Position numbers and translations under genes: made by a program. Positions 46,201 to 54,226 of a DNA stretch of 64,000 nt are shown in pieces. Source of the stretch: Bacillota bacterium (GTDB lineage Bacteria; Bacillota; Clostridia; Acetivibrionales; Acetivibrionaceae); NCBI GenBank assembly GCA_023421115.1, contig JAEZUI010000025.1, positions 20,234-84,233 of the forward strand, given 5' to 3'. The number at the start of each line of letters is the position of its first letter. Position 1 is the first letter of the stretch. The notes beneath the pieces were generated by a model. The model was not told the origin of the DNA. It searched no databases and saw only the letters and a program-made list of their open reading frames with translations.

Positions 46201-47605
46201 TTGCGGGAATGGGTTTTTCTGGGTTAACAAAACAGCTGAATTGATCTATTACCTTTCCATCCTTAAGTTTCATAATCCCTATCTCAGTAATTTTTTCTGT
46301 TACTGGGGAAAAACCTGTAGTTTCTAAATCCAGAACACAATAAGTAGTGTCAATGCTCTGTCCTTTAATATTTGTTACGGATGGTTTTTTATCCGGTGCC
46401 AAATATGCCTCAACACCATATATAACCTTCATGTCGGGATTGTTTCTTCCAAGGAGTTTATGGGCCTCAGGATATGCCTGTACCACTCCATGGTCTGTGA
46501 TAGCAATTGATTTCATGCCCCAACTCATAGCTCTTTTAATTAATGCTGAAGCACTTGACATAGCATCCATCTGACTCATCTGTGTATGCATGTGCAATTC
46601 GACTCGCTTAACCTCTGAATTATCCTGTCTCTTAGCCTTCTTTAAACCATCTATTTCAACTATTGTATTGGCAATAAACTCTACTTCACCGGAAAACTTA
46701 CTGTTACTGGCATTTCCGGCAAGTTTGACACCTTTTGCTTTTTTAAGTCTAGATAAAACATCTCCATCCTCACCAGGCTTTATGAAAGCTTTACAAGTCA
46801 TAGAACTAAAACCATCATATAGGGCAAAGGAAATTAAGGTTTTTCCGCTTTTTAATTCCTTTGCTTCAATATTTGATATTTCCCCGGCTATTGCTACTCT
46901 TCCCTCTTCGGGAATAATATCAGTAATTTTAATGACGGATTCTTTAATATTGGCATTTCTACCAAGTATCAGTGGTGTATTCTCTTTCTTTTCATCGTTT
47001 CCTGTAGTTTTTTCTATAATTTGCGGTGCTTCCTTTGGTGTTTCATATGTAACCTTAGCTTGTTCCTTGACAATCTGCTTTTCCCTATCACGTTTATCCT
47101 CTATAATCCTTTTCAATTCTTCGGTGCACACTCTATCAACGAAATTTATCCTATATTCTGTGCCATAAAGTTTTTTTATTTCCTTAGCTATTTTTTTATC
47201 GTAACCCATACTTGTCAAAAGGCATGCTGCTGCAATTTTGAAATTAAAATTTATAGTATTATCATTAACTTCAAATTCGGTATCTTTTATAACTGCTTTT
47301 AATAGAGGGTGTTTAGCTGACATAGAATATATAATATCTTTAATTTCCTTTTCTATAGGTTTTTTATCTATACCCTCAGTATATTCCACACTAATTTCCG
47401 AATCATTTATAGAAAATCTTTTCTTTATAAAGGTATTAAGACCTTCAATCTCCTTTACATTTATGTACTTATCAGAACTTAGTTTAATCTCCAGCACTTT
47501 ACTTTTCTTCTTAAGTATCGCAGCTTGTACAGTTGCTGTGCTTATGTTGCCTTCTACTTTATAATCACTGAAAATTTCGTTTATTTTTCTTAAGTTACTT
47601 TCCAA
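43268..47605 (-). CDS. polC: DNA polymerase III alpha subunit, PolC type
   Basis: The replicative polymerase of low-GC Gram-positives, 1445 residues. Order: N-terminal domain (1-220), OB fold (about 225-325, RVAIAGEISNIEAKEL), PHP domain (ELHMHTQMSQMDA, AITDHGVVQAYPEA) split by a DEDD proofreading exonuclease (about 420-590, CVLDLETTGFSPVTEKITEI, VAHNADFDIGFL). The C-family polymerase core follows, with GSRGSVGSSVVAYMTG, a zinc-binding CPGC...CPVC pair and the catalytic Asp pair in PDIDLNFSGEY. The C-terminus QMSFFDML is a clamp-binding motif. Length and order are normal for PolC. The ATG at 47605 follows GGAGGAAG. The 5' leader of this gene is duplicated at 51229-51437. Confidence 0.97.
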   Translation of the reverse strand: MESNLRKINEIFSDYKVEGNISTATVQAAILKKKSKVLEIKLSSDKYINVKEIEGLNTFIKKRFSINDSEISVEYTEGIDKKPIEKEIKDIIYSMSAKHPLLKAVIKDTEFEVNDNTINFNFKIAAACLLTSMGYDKKIAKEIKKLYGTEYRINFVDRVCTEELKRIIEDKRDREKQIVKEQAKVTYETPKEAPQIIEKTTGNDEKKENTPLILGRNANIKESVIKITDIIPEEGRVAIAGEISNIEAKELKSGKTLISFALYDGFSSMTCKAFIKPGEDGDVLSRLKKAKGVKLAGNASNSKFSGEVEFIANTIVEIDGLKKAKRQDNSEVKRVELHMHTQMSQMDAMSSASALIKRAMSWGMKSIAITDHGVVQAYPEAHKLLGRNNPDMKVIYGVEAYLAPDKKPSVTNIKGQSIDTTYCVLDLETTGFSPVTEKITEIGIMKLKDGKVIDQFSCFVNPEKPIPARVVEVTNITDYMVQDAETIDKVFPKILEFIEDSVLVAHNADFDIGFLKHNAKKLGYEFEFTYLDTLSLARELFPDYKTYKLGRIAKSLGIKVEVAHRALDDVDTTVKVFNIMLEMLKERGAQTLEDIDVYGSNEEAKKEEYKKLRTHHAIILAKDYVGLKNLYKLVSYSHLDYFYKKPRILKSLYRKYSEGLIIGSACSEGELYKAILLGKSEDEIEAIAKDYDYLEIQPLGNNDYLVRKEEVPDKEYLKEINKKIVALGEKLDKPVVATGDVHFLDPEDEIYRRILEAGQGYDDADKQAPLYLKTTSEMLEEFSYLGEEKAYEVVVINTNKIADMCEQISPISPEKCPPHIEGCEQTIRDITFGKAHELYGDPLPEIVQQRLDRELDSIIKNGFSVMYIIAQKLVWKSNEDGYLVGSRGSVGSSVVAYMTGITEVNALPPHYRCPGCKYSDFTDYGYNNGFDLPDKPCPVCGEQLAKDGIDIPFETFLGFDGDKEPDIDLNFSGEYQAKAHKYTEVIFGKGTTFKAGTVGTIADKTAFGYVKKYYEEKNIQINKAEIERIAKGCTGIKRTTGQHPGGIIVVPKGREIFEFCPVQHPADDPDSDIITTHFDYHSIDQNLLKLDILGHDDPTMIRMLQDITGVDPKTIPMDDKKTMSLFSSTEALGVTPQQINSKVGTFGVPEFGTKFVRGMLLDTMPKQFADLICISGLSHGTDVWIGNAKDLIDAGTVKLSEAVCTRDDIMVYLIKKGLPPNAAFKIMETVRKGKALKEPKWPEYEAMMREHKVPEWYIDSCKKIKYMFPKAHAAAYIMMAFRIAWFKVHIPLAYYSAYFSIRAKAFDAEFMINGKEVVKQKMKEIEMQGNQAANKDKDMYDDLELVLEMYERGFKFLPIDLHKSHSTNFLIEEDSLRPPLNSISGMGNVAAEGIFKAVKEGGPFSSIDELKTRAKIGNSTIDSLEKFGCLRGLPQSNQMSFFDML

Positions 47606-47772
47606 AGTTCTTCCTCCAATGATTCAAATATATCACTATTATATAAGACCGTCTCCTATTTGTCATGTATGAAAATGTTATAACTCTTGCTGGTAAAACA
47701 ATGAAAGCCACTGAAATCAGTGACTTTACAATGTCATTTCTTACACCAATAAGAAATTTTATTTTAAAAAAT
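47606..47772. repeat. polC leader / gene-end region, copy 1 of a direct repeat
   Basis: It matches 51229-51437 over most of its length: AAGTTCTTCCTCCAATGATT, AAAATGTTATAACTCTTGCT, and GAAATCAGTGACTTTACAAT appear in both in the same order. The stretch includes the polC ribosome binding site and a hairpin (GCCACTGAAATCAGTGAC, 47711-47728) that could terminate the phospholipase-like gene on the minus strand. Confidence 0.85.
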
Positions 47773-47777
47773 ACAGT

Positions 47778-50384
47778 CTATAACTTTACATTGTCATTCC
47801 AATAATCGCTTGAAATAACAAGGCGCTCACCCGATAAGTCAAGCTTTCGGTTTATATCTTTTACATAACAAAGCACTTCTTGTCGAATATAATCACTGAT
47901 TTTTACCCATTCTATCTTCCAATCGTCACTCCCTTTTTTATAGAACTCAAAAGATTTGATGGAAGACTTTTTAACCGACATAGGCAGATAAACATTGAAA
48001 GAGTCAATATCTCCCCTTTCAAAATCATTGTGCCAATCTGTATTAAGATAAGCCCTGTATTTGTCATTGCTATATGGATTCGAGGGATCACTGTTGTCAA
48101 ATTTTATCTCTAAATATACATTATCATCGGTACCGGACCATAAATCATTACTTGTTTTGATCACTACCTGAAATGCTTTGATGCCTGAGTCACCGTCTCT
48201 ATTCACAAAATTATCCATATAGGTTCTATCAAACGGGATAAGGCTCCATTTTGATGTAACATTTCGGTTAAAGCTCTGATGAGCCATACATATTCCGGTT
48301 CTGCGATCGCTTACAGTTACGTATTTAGGTTTCCAAGCACTTCCACCTTCTTTTTTTATGTAAAAATTTTTAATTTCATTATAATCTACAGGATTTCGAA
48401 TTTCAAAGGAATATGTATCGAGATCTCCCATTTCAAAATCATTGTAAAAGCTTTTATCCAGCATCTTTTCCACATTTCCCTGAGTTGTCTCCATTTTAAA
48501 TATAACATCTCCGTCGGTTCCCGAACCGAAATCATTGCTAGTTCTGATAGTAACCATAAGTCCCGATATAGTATTCATTCTCGTGACCCCATCTTGTAAT
48601 TGGCTATATGCCTCCTCAATATGGGCTAAGACACCTATGTCAATGATTTTTCCACTAGTCAGTGTTACATTGGATGCTTTTGCAAGCATAATGCCGGTTC
48701 TTACATCAATTACATATATATTCTCTGCAATCCATTGATCCTTGCCTGCAAGACGAAGCGTAAAAGAATTTATGCTTGATAAGGGTACCACCGATGGCAA
48801 AATATAATCCACATGCGCACAACTTCCCGGCATTTTCAGCCCCATCATTCCACTATTCAGTTGTACTTCATAGCCCTTATCTGCCGTTTCTGTCATGTTA
48901 CGGCTTGTTTTCAAACCGAAGAACACCTTGCTTGTAGTACCTGAGTTTGCTGACTTTGCAGTCGTAACAATAATCCTAATCTCGTGCAACGACCACTGCA
49001 AGGTATGTTCCTGAAGTTTAATCTCCGTTTTTTTGTATGCCAGCTCACCTTCCTTTGGCTTTTCATAATACCTGTCAATTATTTTATTAATGTTGTCAGT
49101 TCCGATAAGACACAGTTTTCCCATGTTCAAGCAGCGTCTAAATTCAAGAAACGGTTGATCAAAGCAGTCCTTCTTTCTCCAGAAATTGCTCCACTCCTTC
49201 TCCAATGTTTGCTGAAGATTATTCAATCCCAGCGAAAGAAACAACTTTGAAGGATTAATAAAATGCTCCACAATGCTATCCATGGCCTCATCATAATCAT
49301 CTATGTATTTTGGATCTCTGCCGGTTATATATGCTGCAATGGGACGAACATAAGGAAAGAGTATTTTCTTATTAATCCACTCCTCAACCTCTTCGGATAT
49401 CACATCAAAGGGAGGTATTGAAAGATCAGATATTACATCTGCTGCTGAAGAAACAAATTCCCACGTATTCCTTGCTTCTTCCGAACTACACAAATAATTT
49501 GCCAGCAAATCTATAAAATCCGATTTATAATCAGACCATGCAGTCGACACACCTTTGTCAATCATTCTCTGTGTGAATTCGCCCCAAGTCTTCAACCACA
49601 TCTCTATATACTCTTCTCTTTCCGTTATATCACTAAGAGATACTGATCCTCCTTCAGCATTCTTTTCGAGTAGCCTTTCATAATAAAATACAAAACGCTC
49701 TAAAAAGTTGAATTCTGTCAGTTCTCCCGGTGAAAAATCGGGTTTCCCCTTCAATACATTTGTCTCTTCAACCGCATCGCGTGTCGCAAAACAAGTGCGA
49801 AGGAAGCTTATAGGGATATCAATATGGAAATCATCCTCCCGATTTTCATTGCTTATCAAATTATCGAGATGAGTTTCTATTGCGAGATGTATTATGATAA
49901 TTCTGACTTTTTCAAATATGGGATTATTAAGGCTGATTTTTCTCCAATCATCAACCGCATATATGATACTAGAGATTTCAGGGAAAGGACCGCCAGCATA
50001 ATCATTGACATAATCGTGAGTAAACATATCACCTGCATAATGTATCATATACCCCAGATAAAAAGCCAATGCCTCATTAAACTCATTATCTCCCGGAGAG
50101 TAGGTTAAAAGCTTCTTCTGCATATAAGGCAACCATTTGCCGGAATCCTTCGGATGTATCCAAGACTGCCCTTCAAAAATATCAGGAAAGAAGTCGGGGC
50201 CTACTGAACCGCCGCGAAAATATGTGGGACAATTTTTTATAGCTTTATAAAACATATCCGGTATTTTATAACGCTTTTTTACCGTTCTGCCCTCCTCATA
50301 CTCTTCAAGTAAAAGGTACCCATTATTTTTTATTAGCTCATCTCGAAGAAGATTTGCTGACAATATATGTCCTTTTGCTTTCAT
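47778..50384 (-). CDS. Zinc-dependent phospholipase C-like protein with C-terminal PLAT modules
   Basis: An 868-residue protein. The N-terminal half (about 1-420) resembles the zinc-dependent phospholipase C/S1-P1 nuclease fold: GSVGPDFFPDI, then GYMIHYAGDMFTHDYVNDYAG with His and Asp metal ligands, and HLAIETHLDNLI. The C-terminal half holds three PLAT/LH2-like beta-sandwich modules (IIVTTAKSANSGTTSKVFFG; RTSNDFGSGTDGDVIFKMET; IKTSNDLWSGTDDNVYLEI), which in other enzymes bind lipid surfaces. The ATG at 50384 lies 8 bp after GGAGG. A frame from 50399 begins inside that site. No signal peptide is seen, so the location is unclear. With the next gene it forms a block bounded by direct repeats. 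Confidence 0.8.
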   Translation of the reverse strand: MKAKGHILSANLLRDELIKNNGYLLLEEYEEGRTVKKRYKIPDMFYKAIKNCPTYFRGGSVGPDFFPDIFEGQSWIHPKDSGKWLPYMQKKLLTYSPGDNEFNEALAFYLGYMIHYAGDMFTHDYVNDYAGGPFPEISSIIYAVDDWRKISLNNPIFEKVRIIIIHLAIETHLDNLISNENREDDFHIDIPISFLRTCFATRDAVEETNVLKGKPDFSPGELTEFNFLERFVFYYERLLEKNAEGGSVSLSDITEREEYIEMWLKTWGEFTQRMIDKGVSTAWSDYKSDFIDLLANYLCSSEEARNTWEFVSSAADVISDLSIPPFDVISEEVEEWINKKILFPYVRPIAAYITGRDPKYIDDYDEAMDSIVEHFINPSKLFLSLGLNNLQQTLEKEWSNFWRKKDCFDQPFLEFRRCLNMGKLCLIGTDNINKIIDRYYEKPKEGELAYKKTEIKLQEHTLQWSLHEIRIIVTTAKSANSGTTSKVFFGLKTSRNMTETADKGYEVQLNSGMMGLKMPGSCAHVDYILPSVVPLSSINSFTLRLAGKDQWIAENIYVIDVRTGIMLAKASNVTLTSGKIIDIGVLAHIEEAYSQLQDGVTRMNTISGLMVTIRTSNDFGSGTDGDVIFKMETTQGNVEKMLDKSFYNDFEMGDLDTYSFEIRNPVDYNEIKNFYIKKEGGSAWKPKYVTVSDRRTGICMAHQSFNRNVTSKWSLIPFDRTYMDNFVNRDGDSGIKAFQVVIKTSNDLWSGTDDNVYLEIKFDNSDPSNPYSNDKYRAYLNTDWHNDFERGDIDSFNVYLPMSVKKSSIKSFEFYKKGSDDWKIEWVKISDYIRQEVLCYVKDINRKLDLSGERLVISSDYWNDNVKL

Positions 50385-50411
50385 ATATCCCACCTCCATT
50401 TATTAGTTTTT

Positions 50412-50939
50412 TTACTTATCTAACCCCATTAGTCTTGCAAAGAAATTGTTTTTGATTCCGTTATTTTTATTAAACCAGAATTCTTCATTTTCCCACTGTC
50501 TAAAGCCCTTTCTATCCGATTCACGTTTGTTGCCATCCAAGCTGTACAGTGAATCAATCACCTTAGAATCGAGCGGTATGCTTTTTGCACTTGTCGATTT
50601 CTTGTTATCTAGGGTGTTCCCCCTATTTCGAAGCAATTTCTTAACTGTTTCAATTTCCTTATTGCATTGCTCACCACTTGCAAATCCCATACTGTTTGCC
50701 AGCAGTTTTCCATTTCGAGCAAACACGTCAAAATAATACCGGTTGTTTCTTTTGCATACCACTACCGAACCGGCTTTGTCTAAAAGAACACGTTTCAAAA
50801 TCAAAATACCATTAGTAGCACTCCGGCGACTCTTATACGAATCTGATTCCATAATCAACTGTCCCTCCGGTGTATGAATCGTAAAATAATAGCTACCTGC
50901 GGTTCTTTCTTCTCTTACAACTCCAACCCAATAGCTCAT
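50412..50939 (-). CDS. YegP-like DUF1508 protein (two repeats)
   Basis: A 175-residue protein with two DUF1508/YegP repeats (YYFTIHTPEGQLIMESDSYK and YYFDVFARNGKLLANSMGFA) in the first 100 residues and a polar, Lys-rich tail (about 105-175). The biochemical role of the family is not established. The ATG at 50939 follows AAGGAGG. It is 27 bp upstream of the phospholipase-like gene and is probably cotranscribed with it. Confidence 0.82.
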   Translation of the reverse strand: MSYWVGVVREERTAGSYYFTIHTPEGQLIMESDSYKSRRSATNGILILKRVLLDKAGSVVVCKRNNRYYFDVFARNGKLLANSMGFASGEQCNKEIETVKKLLRNRGNTLDNKKSTSAKSIPLDSKVIDSLYSLDGNKRESDRKGFRQWENEEFWFNKNNGIKNNFFARLMGLDK

Positions 50940-51228
50940 AATGCCTCCTTTCTGCCTTCTCGGCAAATTAGGTACGATTGAAATATAAGTTCATTTTATT
51001 TCATTGCAGGAATGCTCCTATAAATTAATGTTTTGTTATAAGCTAAATTACTTAGAAAATAATATTTCTTATTGCTTGAATTTATTATTTAAAAAACTAA
51101 ATTATTGATGGTTAACAAATTGAATTGCTTATTATGACTTTTCTTAATAACAAAAATGATAACTTTATTTTACCATAATCTTCTTTTTAGTGAAATACAT
51201 TTGTCAAAAATTTGGTTAAAATATTTCA

Positions 51229-51437
51229 AAAGTTCTTCCTCCAATGATTCAAATATATCAATATTATATAAAACAGTGTTCTGTTTGTCCTGTATGAAAA
51301 TGTTATAACTCTTGCTAGTAAAACAAAGAAAGCCACCGAAATCAGTGACTTTACAATGTATAAATATTTGAGTTTTTTTATATTTAAGATTTGGGGAGTT
51401 TGTTTTATATTTTACATCAATAGGAAATTTTATTTTG
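51229..51437. repeat. polC leader copy 2, downstream of the pirin gene
   Basis: It matches 47606-47772, including a useless copy of the polC ribosome binding site and of the hairpin (51335-51355). About 55 bases (51361-51415) are extra relative to copy 1. A 97-codon frame read through it on the minus strand (51170-51463) is not a gene. Confidence 0.85.
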
Positions 51438-52256
51438 TAAAAAAGTGCCTTTCTCCAATTCATCGAAAGCTTTATTCAACTCTTCCTTTGTGTTCATAAC
51501 TATAGGACCTCCCCAAGCTACCGGTTCATTTAGGAGTGTCGAACTTATAAATAAAACTTGGGCATTATCATGTGCTGCCTTGAGCTCTACATAGTCGCCA
51601 AAGGTAAGTTTAACAGCTGTCTTTTCCTTCACAAGCTCTCCACTTATAAATGCTTCCCCTAAAAGGGTAAACATCATAACAGAGCGCTCTCTTTCTGTAT
51701 TCAATACAATAGATGCCTTTGGGTTGAGGTGTAAATCGTAATAATCTAGCGGAAGATATTTGCTTATATATCCTTTTCTTCCTTCAAATTCACCGGCAAG
51801 AAGTCGCAACTTGCCATTTTCTAACTCTATTTCTTCAATTTCAGAATTCTTGATACTGTGATAAGCCGGAGGAACCATTTTATCCTTTGCAGGAAGATTA
51901 AGCCAAAGCTGTACGCCAAGCAATCTTTCAGATGCCGGTAGTTTTTCTTCGTGTAAAATACCCGAACCAGCTGTCATCCATTGGACTTCTCCTTCACCGA
52001 TCGTATCTTCATTGCCTAAGCTGTCCTTATGCGTCATATAACCACGATACACATAACTAATGGTTTCAATTCCTCTGTGTGGATGCATTGGAAAACCTGC
52101 TGTATAATCATCGGGGTTTGTACTATCAAAGGAATCAAGCAATAAAATCGGATCGTATTGCTGAACAGTTCTAGTTCCTAAAACTCTGACTAAGCTTACA
52201 CCTGCGCCATCCTGTGTTCTATAACCTGTAACCTGTTGACTAATCTTTCTTTCCAT
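51417..52256 (-). CDS. Pirin family protein
   Basis: A 279-residue bicupin. The N-terminal cupin has the iron ligands in MHPHRGIETISYVYRG and the Glu/His of SGILHEEKLP. The C-terminal pirin-specific cupin is present (RSVMMFTLLGEAFISG). Pirins act as quercetinases or redox-linked regulators. The exact role here is unknown. The start is the ATG at 52256 after GAGAGG. A longer frame to 52352 reads into a dispersed repeat. The stop lies within the junction shared by the two leader repeats. Confidence 0.92.
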   Translation of the reverse strand: MERKISQQVTGYRTQDGAGVSLVRVLGTRTVQQYDPILLLDSFDSTNPDDYTAGFPMHPHRGIETISYVYRGYMTHKDSLGNEDTIGEGEVQWMTAGSGILHEEKLPASERLLGVQLWLNLPAKDKMVPPAYHSIKNSEIEEIELENGKLRLLAGEFEGRKGYISKYLPLDYYDLHLNPKASIVLNTERERSVMMFTLLGEAFISGELVKEKTAVKLTFGDYVELKAAHDNAQVLFISSTLLNEPVAWGGPIVMNTKEELNKAFDELEKGTFLQNKISY

Positions 52257-52286
52257 ATACTTTTCAACCTCTCTTTCTAATATTAG

Positions 52287-52330
52287 GTGATTCCAAAAAA
52301 AACAATTGGTCAATGGGTGTTTCAAAAAAG
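52287..52330 (+). repeat. Dispersed repeat, two units in tandem
   Basis: Reads AGGTGATTCC, a run of A, ACAATTGGTCAATGGG, then TGTTTCAAAAAAGTT. It is the inverse-oriented counterpart of the copies at 26057 and 60727. Confidence 0.7.
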
Positions 52331-52427
52331 TTAATTTGCCCAATACATTCATTTTAAATTTATCTCATTTGTAATAATTAAACAATTTCAGCTCTATTTT
52401 TTCTCATACCCCACCTTGTGAAATTAA

Positions 52428-52482
52428 AAATACTGCATCTATCAAGTCATGTTATTCATATTGATAAATGCAGCATTTTTGA
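52428..52482 (-). terminator. Terminator of the desulfoferrodoxin gene
   Basis: On the minus strand AATGCTGCAT-TTATCAA pairs with TTGATAGATGCAGTATT, followed by T-rich sequence. It lies 20 bp past the stop. Confidence 0.75.
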
Positions 52483-52501
52483 TTAAGAGTATAATAATGG
52501 T

Positions 52502-52882
52502 TTATTTAACTTCAGCTTTCCATAACCCATGTAGGTTGCAATAAGCATACACTTCTGAATTCTCCTTGTCACAAAAAACTGCTTTAGGCTCATCTGTTGG
52601 AGATAATGAGATTCTTTCAGTTCCTTTATCGCTCACAACAGCAATCCATTCAATATAATGATCTGAAGTCATAGGATGAAGCACCGATCCGACCTGAACG
52701 ATAATTTTTCCATCTTGCCTTACAGCAACCGGAACATGCTTTTCCGTAGAGGCATCTGTAGTGTTTGCTTTCATTTCTGTCATTGGTTGGCCACAGCAAC
52801 TTAACTCTCCACCACCATTTTTAATCAGACCTACAATATTGCCACATACCTCACACCTAAAAAAAATTACTGGTTCTTTCAT
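52502..52882 (-). CDS. dfx: Desulfoferrodoxin (superoxide reductase)
   Basis: Reduces superoxide to peroxide in anaerobes. The 126-residue protein has an N-terminal desulforedoxin rubredoxin-like centre (CEVCG and SCCGQP) and the superoxide reductase domain with its Fe(His)4Cys ligands: EKHVP, HPMTSDHYIEWI and CNLHGLW. The conserved Glu-Lys-His (EKH) active-site segment is intact. The ATG at 52882 follows AAGGGAG. It is monocistronic with its own terminator. Confidence 0.96.
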   Translation of the reverse strand: MKEPVIFFRCEVCGNIVGLIKNGGGELSCCGQPMTEMKANTTDASTEKHVPVAVRQDGKIIVQVGSVLHPMTSDHYIEWIAVVSDKGTERISLSPTDEPKAVFCDKENSEVYAYCNLHGLWKAEVK

Positions 52883-53218
52883 ATTTTTCGTTCTCCCTTC
52901 AAAGTTTTATTTAGTATTTCACTTAACATATGGCAAAAATAAATATCCCTACCATATTTCTTATTAAGGCCATTTCAAAAAATGCAAATCAAACTTGTTG
53001 AAATAGCAATTTATGATTTTTTAAAAATGAACTAATCTATCCATACGAATTACTTTATACCCAACTATATGTCGGCTCAAACATTACTTTTTTTAATACA
53101 TTCTTGTGGAATATGGCTTGAATTTCGAGTATAATTATAAATACAAATTCTCATAGTATTACAATAAGGTGTTATATGTGCAGAATAAATTGTAAAAACA
53201 AACAGAAGAGGGTATATA
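52883..53218. other. Intergenic stretch between dfx and cvfB
   Basis: About 335 AT-rich bases between divergent genes. It holds a degenerate piece of the dispersed repeat (CATTTCAAAAAATGC near 52970-52984) and no supported ORF. Confidence 0.5.
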
Positions 53219-54058
53219 ATGATAGAATTAGGCAAAGTCCAAAAATTAGTAGTTGTTAGAAGCACGCAGATTGGAATGTATATAAACTCAATAGACAATA
53301 AAGATAAGGATGCTATTTTACTACCTAATAATCAAGTAATTGAAGGAACTATCATAGGCGATGAAGTAGAAGTATTTGTTTACAAAGATTCAGAAGACAG
53401 AATGATAGCAACTATGAAAAAACCCATGCTGACAATTGGAGAACTAGCGATATTAAAAGTAGTTGAGACAACAAAAATAGGTGCATTTCTTGACTGGGGA
53501 TTAGAGAAGGACTTATTTCTACCTTTTAAGGAACAAATGGGTACAGTTAAAAAAGGCAGCACGTATTTGGTGGGAATGTATGTAGACAATAGCAATCGAT
53601 TATGTGCAACAATGAATATATATAATTTTCTTAGTACTGAGTCGCCATATAAGCAGAATGACAAAGTCAAAGGAATTGTCCATAGCATAAGTAAAGGAAT
53701 GGGTGTTTTTGTTGCTGTGGATAATAAGTATTCAGGTTTGATCCCTAAGAAGGAGCTATATGATAGCTACGCTGAAGGTGATATTGTAGAAGCAAGAGTC
53801 AACAGGGTCAGGCAAGACGGAAAATTAGAGTTAAGCTTAAGAAAAGAGGCTTACAATGAAATCGAAGATGATTCACAAAAAATAATGGAAAGATTAAAAT
53901 CAAACGGGGGTACTCTACAAATTAATGATAAGAGCACACCGGAGCGGATTAAAGCTGAATTAAATATTAGCAAAGCTGCATTTAAAAGAGCTGTTGGTAG
54001 ACTCTTGAAAGAGGGAGCAATTGAAATTACAGATATAGGCATTAAGCGGACGTGGTAA
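53219..54058 (+). CDS. cvfB: CvfB-like S1 RNA-binding protein
   Basis: A 279-residue RNA-binding protein of the CvfB/YitL family: three S1-type OB folds (about 1-65, 68-135, 145-210) and a C-terminal winged helix (about 220-279; LNISKAAFKRAVGRLLKEGA). GAFLDWGLEKDLFLPFKEQ is the family hallmark of the second S1 domain. Members modulate mRNA stability and virulence gene expression in Firmicutes. The start is the ATG at 53219 after AGAAGAGGG. It is alone, with a hairpin terminator. Confidence 0.93.
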   Translation: MIELGKVQKLVVVRSTQIGMYINSIDNKDKDAILLPNNQVIEGTIIGDEVEVFVYKDSEDRMIATMKKPMLTIGELAILKVVETTKIGAFLDWGLEKDLFLPFKEQMGTVKKGSTYLVGMYVDNSNRLCATMNIYNFLSTESPYKQNDKVKGIVHSISKGMGVFVAVDNKYSGLIPKKELYDSYAEGDIVEARVNRVRQDGKLELSLRKEAYNEIEDDSQKIMERLKSNGGTLQINDKSTPERIKAELNISKAAFKRAVGRLLKEGAIEITDIGIKRTW

Positions 54059-54077
54059 CACTGGTCAATTGCCATTT

Positions 54078-54113
54078 AAAAAATCATCAAGCCCAAAGCC
54101 TGATGATTTTTTA
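54078..54113 (+). terminator. Terminator of cvfB
   Basis: AAAAAATCATCA...TGATGATTTTTT hairpin 20 bp past the stop, with runs of A and T on both sides. Confidence 0.85.
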
Positions 54114-54226
54114 ATTTTGCATTAAACATCTTCTAAACTAAAAATCTAACCCTTGCATTTTTAGTTTAGAAATCATAGAGCTTTCAGCCACTATTTTAGA
54201 CATATATGAAGTCAAATATTGTTATA

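Noticed and set aside
51170..51463. 97-codon minus-strand ORF
   Set aside because: It runs through the duplicated polC leader and a hairpin, and overlaps the end of the pirin gene. It has no ribosome binding site.
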